A stretch of DNA of 64,000 bases, from assembly GCA_000964245.1 (NCBI GenBank), contig LANB01000001.1, positions 3,103,501 to 3,167,500 on the forward strand, given 5' to 3'. A program made the translations under genes and the position numbers. The notes under the pieces are model-generated. The model ran no database searches, was not told the DNA's origin, and saw only the letters and a program-made list of their open reading frames with translations. Shown here piece after piece: positions 29,822-36,827 of this stretch; position 1 is the first letter of the stretch, and every line of letters starts with the position of its first letter. The stretch comes from Cellvibrionaceae bacterium 1162T.S.0a.05 (lineage in GTDB: Bacteria; Pseudomonadota; Gammaproteobacteria; Pseudomonadales; Cellvibrionaceae).

Positions 29822-31374
29822 TGTATCAAGGCTTCAGTTTCTTGTTCCTGGCGGGGCTTATCCGTCATGCTGGCAATTGCACCAGCAAGAATTTGGCCGC
29901 TTTTGCCATGGGTTTCATTTCTGAAAAGTTGGCGATAGAGTTTTTCCCTTGCATTACGAAAGCGATCTTCCTTGCCCGTATTGTCTATCGCCCGCATCAG
30001 TTCTTCAGCATTCTGTGGCTTTTCTCCAGGGGTATAGGTATTGAAATCCAGCATGAAATCGCCGTGCTTACTGACATATTGCATACGGTCATAGCAAAAG
30101 AAAATCAGTGGTTTATTGACCAGCAAATAGTCAAAATACACCGAAGAATAATCGGTTATCAGGGCCTGCGAGTGTGCCAACAAGGGATATATGTCATCGG
30201 TTGATGGGTAGAAAAGCACATTTTCTGAATGCTCGCCCCTAAAATGAAATCGCTCGCTATCGGCGTCTTCGTTCAAACAGCTATAGAAACTACCGGGCCG
30301 AATAAAGGGGTGGTGTTTGATAATTAAAATTAAATCTCTATTTTTTGCAAAGCGATTGAGATCATCCAGATTAAGCGGGTTTTGCATACTACCCGGCTGC
30401 CGCCATGTAGGCATATAAACAATAAATTTCCGCTTACCGTGAATAAGCCAGTCGTAAATCGGGCGGTTGACTAAAGCCAGGCGTTTATCCTGGCACTCTG
30501 GCTGAACCACTGTGCTCGTGAGTATGTCATTTCTTGGGTATCCGCATTCCAGAATGCGTTTCGCCGAAAAGAGCGGTTTAAAGGCATAGTCGGTGACGAA
30601 AGGTGAAGTGGAAACGACCATGTCGTAGTGCCACTGTTTGTAATTTGAGAGGTGCCCTATTTTTTTTAAGGGTATGCCATGCCACAACTGAATGGATATA
30701 GAGTCCTTCAACGCTAATTTATGCCAGCTTGAAACAGGGTTGTGATCGAGTACTTTAATCTTTGCTCGCAAGGCGCGCCATAGAAAAAGAGGCGAATTGA
30801 GCTTTACCGTATTGATGTTAAATTTCTTTAAGCGCCTGATTTGTTCAAGATTATCCGTTGCAATACAAGGTTTAATACTGCCTGTCTTGTCGAGTTCAAT
30901 ATATAAATCTTTAATATTAAGGTCTACAAATCCGGGGCTAATTAATAAGGCCTTGTTGTTGCATGCTAAATGGTGTTTTAGACAAGAGTGGATACGCTTA
31001 TACAGCGCAAGCAGACCTGCTTTGACGCTGGATATGAAGCGCCATTCCAGCTCAGTGCGAAGGCGAAATGGTTGCTCAGCACTTGAAACATAGTCAATCA
31101 AACTGAGGGCCTTGGCGGGAAGTCCTTGGTGGATAAGTGTTTGATAAATCGTTAGTGCATGATTAGGCGAAACAATGAAAATACGTTCGTCTTTTTTGAG
31201 GTTAAAATCCTTGTAGGAGCGAATATTTTCACCTGTCTTCTTTTGATCAAGGAACCCCTGTATTGAAATATCCTGCTTCTTTAGAATTTCTGCGAGTTTC
31301 TCACTGAGGTGGGAATAGGGGCAGAGCCAAATTTTCTGTTCCGGTTTTAAGCCAATACGGTGCGAGATCGTCAT
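29818..31374 (-). CDS. CDP-glycerol glycerophosphotransferase-like protein (TagB/TagF family)
   Basis: Enzymes of this family transfer glycerol-phosphate (or ribitol-phosphate) from the CDP-linked donor to a lipid- or glycan-linked acceptor. The 518-residue protein has the family motifs in its C-terminal half: SIQLWHGIPLKKIGHLSNYK (the active-site His in WHG), FIVYMPTWRQPGS, LILIIKHHPFIR, and ALITDYSSVYFDYLLVNKPL for CDP-glycerol phosphate binding. The N-terminal ~120 residues include a Rossmann-like region seen in other island proteins. It overlaps tagD by one base and the large HAD gene by four. With the TagD-like neighbour it forms a complete 'make and transfer CDP-glycerol' pair. Such genes are best known from Gram-positive wall teichoic acid, so a glycerol-phosphate decoration of the flagellar glycan is proposed, not proved. 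Confidence 0.85.
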   Translation of the reverse strand: MTISHRIGLKPEQKIWLCPYSHLSEKLAEILKKQDISIQGFLDQKKTGENIRSYKDFNLKKDERIFIVSPNHALTIYQTLIHQGLPAKALSLIDYVSSAEQPFRLRTELEWRFISSVKAGLLALYKRIHSCLKHHLACNNKALLISPGFVDLNIKDLYIELDKTGSIKPCIATDNLEQIRRLKKFNINTVKLNSPLFLWRALRAKIKVLDHNPVSSWHKLALKDSISIQLWHGIPLKKIGHLSNYKQWHYDMVVSTSPFVTDYAFKPLFSAKRILECGYPRNDILTSTVVQPECQDKRLALVNRPIYDWLIHGKRKFIVYMPTWRQPGSMQNPLNLDDLNRFAKNRDLILIIKHHPFIRPGSFYSCLNEDADSERFHFRGEHSENVLFYPSTDDIYPLLAHSQALITDYSSVYFDYLLVNKPLIFFCYDRMQYVSKHGDFMLDFNTYTPGEKPQNAEELMRAIDNTGKEDRFRNAREKLYRQLFRNETHGKSGQILAGAIASMTDKPRQEQETEALIQ

Positions 31375-31811
31375 TATTCATTAACGCGAATATCGAGCGT
31401 ATCCTTGTTTTCAAAGGGCTTGGGGTAACTTTGTAAACTTTCCTTGAGGCTGGACGATGAAATATTTTCGGTCCTGGGTAGATAGACAACCTTGCAGTAT
31501 TCATCCAGGTAGTCAAATTTCCCTTTCCAGTCGTCTCCTATACCAAAAACGTCGACGTCATACTGCTTGATATCTTCTGGTTTCTGGAACCAGTTCAATT
31601 CAGGGAATACATATTCGACACAATACAGGCTACTGATAATCCTTGCGCGCTCTTCATAAGGAAACAAACTGGATTTGCCTTTTTGCTTGTTGAAAGAATC
31701 ACTGGAGACGCCAACGATAAGCCTGTCTCCCATGCGCGATAGCCTTTCAAGCAGGTTGAGGTGCCCGATATGAAACAGATCGAAGGTGCCGTAAGTGAGT
31801 ACTGTTTTCAT
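31374..31811 (-). CDS. tagD: Glycerol-3-phosphate cytidylyltransferase-like protein (TagD family)
   Basis: TagD makes CDP-glycerol from CTP and glycerol-3-phosphate. The 145-residue protein has the nucleotidyltransferase signature TYGTFDLFHIGHLNLLERL, with HIGH at residues 14-17. It also has the SSSDSFN-like GVSSDSFNKQKGKSS, the DWKGKFDYLDEYCKVVYLPR region, and RTENISSS in place of the family's RTxGISTT. Length is close to the 130-145 residues typical of TagD. An ethanolamine- or other polyol-phosphate cytidylyltransferase with the same fold cannot be excluded. It is the second gene of the minus-strand operon and abuts the transferase that would use its product. Confidence 0.85.
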   Translation of the reverse strand: MKTVLTYGTFDLFHIGHLNLLERLSRMGDRLIVGVSSDSFNKQKGKSSLFPYEERARIISSLYCVEYVFPELNWFQKPEDIKQYDVDVFGIGDDWKGKFDYLDEYCKVVYLPRTENISSSSLKESLQSYPKPFENKDTLDIRVNE

Positions 31812-31843
31812 GTCGATTTGGTTCCCGTATTTAAATAAAGGGG

Positions 31844-32719
31844 TTAAAACACCGTTGCATTAGTCAATTCCGTCAATGACCAGTCTTTTTTGGGCGTACG
31901 CCAATCGCCATAGTGACTTTGCAAGTACTGTTCCACTTCGCCGGGTAAGGTCAACGTCATATCTTCAAAATCAAATTGACTCAAACCCTTGAAATGAAGG
32001 CTTGGCATACGTATGCCACGCGACGCCAGGCAATAATCCATCCACGGGCCGTGGTTATATTTGATAAAAAAATCAATCATGGGATAACCGCTTTCTGGTG
32101 AATCACACTTGAGTTTGAGCGCTCTAATTGCACCCTCTGGTACAGCTCCCCATGCGTTGGCGTTTTTAATGGTCTCTAATGACCATGTTTTACCACTGAG
32201 TCGCTGGAGTGTTGGCAGGTAGTTTTCAAGAATTTTTCTGCAACTGAAGCAGTCGTCAGAATGAACAGCGAAATCCAGATCGTCGTCCCAGGCAATCAAT
32301 TCCCTATCGCGGTAAATTCCCAGCAGAGTCCCGGCGTCAATATAATGACGAATTTTTGAATTCGTCAAAATCCTTGATATCTGTTTTAGCACTTTCTTCG
32401 CTTTAAACTTTAAATCAGGTGAATCGGAAAAATGAATAGGCTTGATCATGTGTGCCGGTAATGTGCGAAAGGGTGTACACAGTTGTAAATCCGCGAGTTG
32501 TTTTGAGATTTGTTCGCTGAATTCGCTTGCTATCAGTATTTGAGTGTCTGCGGCCAGCCCCTTGAGCTGCTGGGCGCTATAGATAGGTAGCGCCAATAAA
32601 GTTTGTCCGTGCAAGGCAGGATTGTTATCCGCGAAGCCAATGATTTTGTGAGTGTCTTTCAGTCGGGTATAGGCTGATTGGCCTCCCATTCCGGCACCAA
32701 AAATAATTGTATTCGTCAT
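31844..32719 (-). CDS. LicD/fukutin-family phosphotransferase with N-terminal Rossmann-like domain
   Basis: LicD-type enzymes move phosphocholine, ribitol-phosphate or glycerol-phosphate from a CDP donor onto a sugar. Residues ~100-290 contain the family's catalytic core: YIDAGTLLGIYRDRELIAWD followed by DDLDFAV (Asp-rich motif at residues 145-149) and PMIDFFIKYN. Residues 1-95 (NTIIFGAGMGGQSAYTRL, IIGFADNNPALHGQT) look like the N-terminal domain of PglD-type sugar acetyltransferases, but the acetyltransferase repeat is absent. GGAGG precedes the ATG on the minus strand. It heads the five-gene operon licD-tagD-tagBF-HAD-GT2 and is divergent from the methyltransferase. With TagD upstream of the pathway, CDP-glycerol is the most likely donor. 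Confidence 0.82.
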   Translation of the reverse strand: MTNTIIFGAGMGGQSAYTRLKDTHKIIGFADNNPALHGQTLLALPIYSAQQLKGLAADTQILIASEFSEQISKQLADLQLCTPFRTLPAHMIKPIHFSDSPDLKFKAKKVLKQISRILTNSKIRHYIDAGTLLGIYRDRELIAWDDDLDFAVHSDDCFSCRKILENYLPTLQRLSGKTWSLETIKNANAWGAVPEGAIRALKLKCDSPESGYPMIDFFIKYNHGPWMDYCLASRGIRMPSLHFKGLSQFDFEDMTLTLPGEVEQYLQSHYGDWRTPKKDWSLTELTNATVF

Positions 32720-32869
32720 CCTTTTCCTCCCCGATTAGGGCTATCTATGGTTATTTCGACAGTTTTACGAAAACTTGAGGGCAAACTTGCAAAAAACGTG
32801 ACAGATATTGGTCTTATTTTTGCTGTTTTCATGTTGAGAGAAAAACTGTCAATAAATAAAAGGAAGCCC

Positions 32870-33898
32870 ATGGAAGCATTACAAAACAGAAATCTTACCT
32901 GGCAGCAGCTGTTTAGCGAAGATGAGTGGCTGCACTTTATGGCGCGAATATGCAAGCCTATCGTAGAAGGTGGGCAGGAGTTAGCCTGCATTGGTGATAT
33001 GCATATAGCGGCTAAACTCCAAAAATTGATTAGTAGTAAAACCTCGCTATCACTTTACGCTCGGGTGTCGGATATTGACGCGGCATTCAACGATATTGTA
33101 ATACTGGAAAAGGACCCCAAAAAAGTTGAAGCTATTGTCAAGGCCTTGCTGGAAAACTCACTCACAATGTCGGCGTCGGTTCACTTCAAAATGGATGTTA
33201 AAGGCTGCGCCAATCGCTCTCTCGCTAAACACGATATCTTCAAAAATATTGATTTTTACAGCTCACGATACAATAGTCAGGAATTCGATAATTTGTACGA
33301 AGATAGTCTGAAAGTTGTCGAGAAAAAATGTCAGGTGAGAGATGCCCAATTTTTACTTCAGGCTCTTGAAAATGTTCGATATGTTGATGGTGGCATCTTC
33401 GAATTCGGTTCCTATCGCGGTCACTCTGGTTGGTTGCTCAGCGAATATTGTGTGCGCAAAGGTATATCAAAGCCATTGCGACTCTTTGATATGTTCTCGC
33501 ATTTTCCTGAAGAGAGCCTCGGTTTAGACAAAATGTGGAATGATACTCACTTTGTCGATTTCGAACATATAAAAACCATGTTCTTGCCTTATCAGAATGT
33601 AAGCCTCGTTCAGGGTGATTTCACAGAGACCTACAAAAAATATAGAAATGAAGCGATCGCGCTAGCGTTGGTAGATTGCGATTCGTATCGTGCTGTTGAT
33701 TACTTGTTGCATTTTATGCTTCCCTCTGTTACGGAAGGAGGAATTATACTATTTGAAGATTACGGCCATGAACCATGCGCCGGTGTTCGTATAGCCGTCG
33801 ATGATTTTGTGCAAAAGAATAGCCGTAATTACAAATCGTTTTTCTGTGCGTACAGCGGTATGTTTATGTTAATAAAAAATACAGTAGATGGCTGCTGA
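32870..33898 (+). CDS. TylF/MycF-type sugar O-methyltransferase
   Basis: This is a predicted SAM-dependent methyltransferase. Residues ~150-330 match the TylF/MycF macrocin O-methyltransferase family: GIFEFGSYRGHSGWLLSEY (SAM-binding loop at residues ~176-188), RLFDMFSHFPEES, VSLVQGDFTETY, LALVDCDSYRAVDYLLHFML and GIILFEDYGHEPCAGVRIAV with the metal-binding acids. The first ~145 residues form an extra domain with no family I recognise. The ATG at 32870 (342 residues) is preceded by AGGAAG with five-base spacing; an in-frame ATG at 32747 would add 41 residues and is less well supported. It probably O-methylates a sugar of the flagellar glycan, as in other bacteria with methylated nonulosonic acids; the substrate is inferred from context. 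Confidence 0.8.
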   Translation: MEALQNRNLTWQQLFSEDEWLHFMARICKPIVEGGQELACIGDMHIAAKLQKLISSKTSLSLYARVSDIDAAFNDIVILEKDPKKVEAIVKALLENSLTMSASVHFKMDVKGCANRSLAKHDIFKNIDFYSSRYNSQEFDNLYEDSLKVVEKKCQVRDAQFLLQALENVRYVDGGIFEFGSYRGHSGWLLSEYCVRKGISKPLRLFDMFSHFPEESLGLDKMWNDTHFVDFEHIKTMFLPYQNVSLVQGDFTETYKKYRNEAIALALVDCDSYRAVDYLLHFMLPSVTEGGIILFEDYGHEPCAGVRIAVDDFVQKNSRNYKSFFCAYSGMFMLIKNTVDGC

Positions 33899-33934
33899 GG
33901 TGAGGATTAAACGAAGATACACCAGGCAATCGTA

Positions 33935-34672
33935 GTGAACGTAGCGCTATGTATTTCCGGACAAATGCGAAGCTTTCGCCAATGCTTTCAAGCTTTGGAT
34001 CGATTTATATTGCAGGATCTACAACCAGATATTTTTATACATACCTGGCGTGGAAGTGGTATCAGTCATAAAGAGGAAAGCAGAGGAGATTTTAAGGAAC
34101 AGGTCGTCACTGAGCAGGATTTGAGAACGATTTACAATCCAGTGGAGGTGGTTGTTGAAGATTTTCAACCTTCGTATACCGAAAGTTTTGGTGGTAAGTG
34201 TGTGCCCACAATTCTTAAGGAAAAGGAACCAATTCATTATCGCGGTGCTTTGCCCCTTTTTTACAAGATATTTTCATGTAACAGCCTAAAATCTATTCGT
34301 GAACTAGAAACCAATAAAAAATACGATTTGGTTATCCGGCTTCGTCCAGATTTATTGCTATCTCAAGCTATAGATCAGGAACTCATAAGCCGTGCGGTCA
34401 ATGATAATAAGCTGTATTTTGAAGCTGATTTACTGGATCCAACATTCCAGATGAGTGATAAGTTTGCTTTTGCGAGTAGTGAAAATATGAATAGCTATAG
34501 CGGGCTGTGGGAAAGATTGGAGGACTATTGGAAGAAGCCGCTGGGTGGGGGCGCAGTAAGTCAATATCGCGTAGGAGAAAGGCTAATGTTTCATCACCTG
34601 AGGGTTTCAGGCGTTTCTTCCATACCATTTATTTGCAAATGCCAGATTTTACGTCTTGGTAGCTCGAATTAA
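33935..34672 (+). CDS. Putative glycosyltransferase-like protein of unknown substrate
   Basis: I do not recognise a characterised homologue. The 245-residue protein begins VALCISGQMRSFRQCFQALD and has PDIFIHTWRG and KYDLVIRLRPDLLLSQ. This combination is found in a family of putative GT-A-like proteins in viral, algal and bacterial surface-glycan loci (DUF7796-like). The R-x-R-P-D segment may be the nucleotide-sugar metal site. The start is a GTG at 33935. It lies between a methyltransferase and a sulfotransferase, all on the plus strand, so a role in building or modifying the flagellar glycan is likely. Confidence 0.55.
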   Translation: MNVALCISGQMRSFRQCFQALDRFILQDLQPDIFIHTWRGSGISHKEESRGDFKEQVVTEQDLRTIYNPVEVVVEDFQPSYTESFGGKCVPTILKEKEPIHYRGALPLFYKIFSCNSLKSIRELETNKKYDLVIRLRPDLLLSQAIDQELISRAVNDNKLYFEADLLDPTFQMSDKFAFASSENMNSYSGLWERLEDYWKKPLGGGAVSQYRVGERLMFHHLRVSGVSSIPFICKCQILRLGSSN

Positions 34673-34690
34673 CTGCTGGATTGATATATT

Positions 34691-35524
34691 GTGCGTCCTG
34701 AATTGAAACTCCCAAATTTTCTTCTTGTTGGGTACCCGAAATGCGGAACTTCGAGCCTTTACTCTATGCTCAAGAAGCACCCGGATATATTCCTCCCAAC
34801 AAAAAAAGAGCTGCATTTTTTTAATGTGGTCGGAAAAGATGATTTGCAATTAAGAACAGAGCTTTTTCCATTTGAAGATTCTATACAACGCTATATTACG
34901 CGAGAATTTAGTGACTACTGTAGATATTTTGAAAAAGTAGAAAGTGAAAAAATAATTGGTGATATGACGCCAAGCTATATACTCGATGCTGAGACTAGTA
35001 TAAGGAATATATACCGATACCTTCCCAATCCTGAGTTCGTAAAAATATTGATATTAATAAGGAATCCGGTTGATGCATCTTATTCGCATTATAATATGCA
35101 ATATAGAAAAAACCTTGAATACTTAAGTTATGAAGACAGTATTAAACAAAGTGAAGTGCGAAGAAAATACGGGCATTATCGCAGGGATCATATTCATGGT
35201 TTTCAGTATTGTTCAGGAATAAAACAATATTTGGATAATTTCAGGGATGTTCTTGTGCTTACCCAGGAGCAGCTATACTCCAATCCTGCAGAGGAGTTGG
35301 GAAATATATTTTCTTTTCTTGGGGTTGAAGAAATGCAAGAAAACATTACTGTTGAACACCGTAACAAGGGAGATTATTGCTCATCATTAGATGACGATTT
35401 AAGGAGAATTCTTTATTTTTCCTATTTTAAAGAAGATGTTGATAAACTGGAATTCCTGCTTGGGTTGTCGCTGGATTCCTGGAAATATTCAACACAAGAG
35501 AATCCAGAAATTAGTAATAAATAA
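34691..35524 (+). CDS. Sulfotransferase family 1-like protein
   Basis: This predicted PAPS-dependent sulfotransferase (Sulfotransfer_1/3 type) has 277 residues. The 5'-phosphosulfate loop is VGYPKCGTSSLYSMLKKHP (residues ~13-31). The 3'-phosphate site is LILIRNPVDASYSHYNMQYR (Arg124 and Ser130). The EHRNKGDYCS tail region also matches the family. It differs from the other sulfotransferase in the island (25411), which belongs to a separate Pfam family. The start is a GTG at 34691 without a clear ribosome-binding site. The gene is visibly richer in A+T than its neighbours, with many ATA, AGA and AGG codons, suggesting recent acquisition. The target is unknown. Confidence 0.8.
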   Translation: MRPELKLPNFLLVGYPKCGTSSLYSMLKKHPDIFLPTKKELHFFNVVGKDDLQLRTELFPFEDSIQRYITREFSDYCRYFEKVESEKIIGDMTPSYILDAETSIRNIYRYLPNPEFVKILILIRNPVDASYSHYNMQYRKNLEYLSYEDSIKQSEVRRKYGHYRRDHIHGFQYCSGIKQYLDNFRDVLVLTQEQLYSNPAEELGNIFSFLGVEEMQENITVEHRNKGDYCSSLDDDLRRILYFSYFKEDVDKLEFLLGLSLDSWKYSTQENPEISNK

Positions 35525-35566
35525 ATTATACGTCGTCGCGCTAAAGTTCTCCTGATTTATTTTTTC

Positions 35567-36496
35567 TCATTTATTTATGATATTCCCTTTGATCTTAGCC
35601 TTACCTAGCTTGTCAAGGTCCCTTCTTGTTCTAATCGGTCTTAAGGTCCCGTCAATGTTTTTATTGATGTTGTCAATGGCTGTTTGTTCATTGTTTGTGT
35701 TCGACTTTGCCAAAAGATATCGTAGTGATAGCCTGAATTTTTCAGACTCGTGTTTTACTGGTTGTGTTCCATGAAGTAAACAGTTATGCCATAGACCAAC
35801 AAAACCGGGCCCGCCTGTCAGGGTCGTATCGATGGCGTCGAGACATTTTCCGCAATCATCTTTATAAGACCAGGTATTCTCCTCGTGGCGTTTTAGTTTG
35901 TGTGGAAATAACGTGGATCCGTAGCGGTGAGTGCCCGGCAGTATGTGTAAGGGCGAGTCATATCGATCGACATCGTGTAAATATACATACAGCGTCAAAA
36001 AGGTTGAAGGGTCGAGATCAGTGCTGCCGGCTGGCCAATCGATAATATCCTGGTGAAAATCGATTCCGCGAAAATAAGTGATATCCCGGTATTCCTTCTT
36101 TATATACGGGCCAAGGTTTGCGACATTAACGTTGTCGATCTTTTCTTTTACCCATGCGGGCAGCCAGAATTCGGGTACACCGCACACGGCTTTTTTAATG
36201 ACGACTTCGTAGCCCTGTCCTAAAACTTCGGTCAGAGTGGCGTCTATTCTTTTATCTTTTTCAACGACTGCGAGTTCATTTGAGAATTGGTTGAGAAAGT
36301 TAAATTCAGCATTGGGGTTAGTATTGAAATGGTTTTGTTGACGCGAATATTCTTGCTTGCTCAAAAACAAATTCGGACCGAAATCACGCGTAGCTGTCAT
36401 TTTTTTGAACAAGTCGCCAATACAGTCTTTCGATAAGATTTCCCCATATATATGAAACCCCTGCATATCCAGATTTTTCGCTGCGGTACTTGGCAT
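35567..36496 (-). CDS. Phytanoyl-CoA dioxygenase-like Fe(II)/2-oxoglutarate oxygenase
   Basis: The 309-residue protein has the PhyH-type metal triad: His148 and Asp150 in DFHQDIIDWP, and a distal His near residue 242 in LWHNCLLHGTQPVKHES. A basic Arg in FRLSLRY (about residue 255) is suited to hold 2-oxoglutarate. SPLHILPGTHRYGSTLF is also typical of the family. The ATG at 36496 was chosen because AAGGAG lies eight bases before it; an upstream in-frame GTG at 36517 is possible. The gene is convergent with the plus-strand sulfotransferase gene and divergent from fliC2. Similar enzymes hydroxylate sugars or small molecules in natural-product clusters; here a glycan hydroxylation is plausible but unproved. 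Confidence 0.8.
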   Translation of the reverse strand: MPSTAAKNLDMQGFHIYGEILSKDCIGDLFKKMTATRDFGPNLFLSKQEYSRQQNHFNTNPNAEFNFLNQFSNELAVVEKDKRIDATLTEVLGQGYEVVIKKAVCGVPEFWLPAWVKEKIDNVNVANLGPYIKKEYRDITYFRGIDFHQDIIDWPAGSTDLDPSTFLTLYVYLHDVDRYDSPLHILPGTHRYGSTLFPHKLKRHEENTWSYKDDCGKCLDAIDTTLTGGPGFVGLWHNCLLHGTQPVKHESEKFRLSLRYLLAKSNTNNEQTAIDNINKNIDGTLRPIRTRRDLDKLGKAKIKGNIINK

Positions 36497-36827
36497 TCCG
36501 TGATACTCCTTTGACACTTTCTACCTTATATACAAGAAATATACCCGAAGTTACAAAAATCAGGACCGAAGAGATTCTGTATTTTTCATTTTTGCGCCAA
36601 GACGTGTTTTCGAGAGCGGTTATATGTCAAATTTTTACGACTTTTCGAATATTGGTAATAAATGCATCTAAGAGCGGAGTCATAGGCGGTTAAAGTTTGC
36701 CGCTAACTTGCCGCTAACTAAATCAGAAGTGAGGGGCAGTTAACGCAACACAAGTGCCAAAACACTTGCTTCTCACGGGTGCCGGCGGGTGTGTCGGTTG
36801 ATGATTTAGAGAATTCAGGAGGCCAAC
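36497..36827 (+). other. 331-bp divergent region before fliC2
   Basis: No coding sequence is seen. It holds the ribosome-binding site of the minus-strand dioxygenase gene at its left end and the fliC2 sigma-28 promoter (36691-36717). In the fliC2 leader there is a small hairpin (CAAGTG/CACTTG, 36751-36768). An AGGAGG ribosome-binding site lies just before the fliC2 ATG. Confidence 0.7.
36691..36717 (+). promoter_or_regulatory. Sigma-28 (FliA) promoter of flagellin gene fliC2
   Basis: TAAAGTTT-N11-GCCGCTAA, matching the flagellar sigma-28 consensus (TAAAGTTT and GCCGATAA) at 15 of 16 bases with the standard spacing. The -10 octamer lies in an 11-bp tandem repeat (TTGCCGCTAAC twice); only the second copy is at the right distance from the -35. 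The promoter lies 110 bp ahead of the fliC2 start. Confidence 0.9.

Noticed and set aside
29436-29924. A 162-codon plus-strand frame over the large HAD gene
   Set aside because: It runs opposite the conserved HAD motif region and two overlapping minus-strand genes and has no family features.
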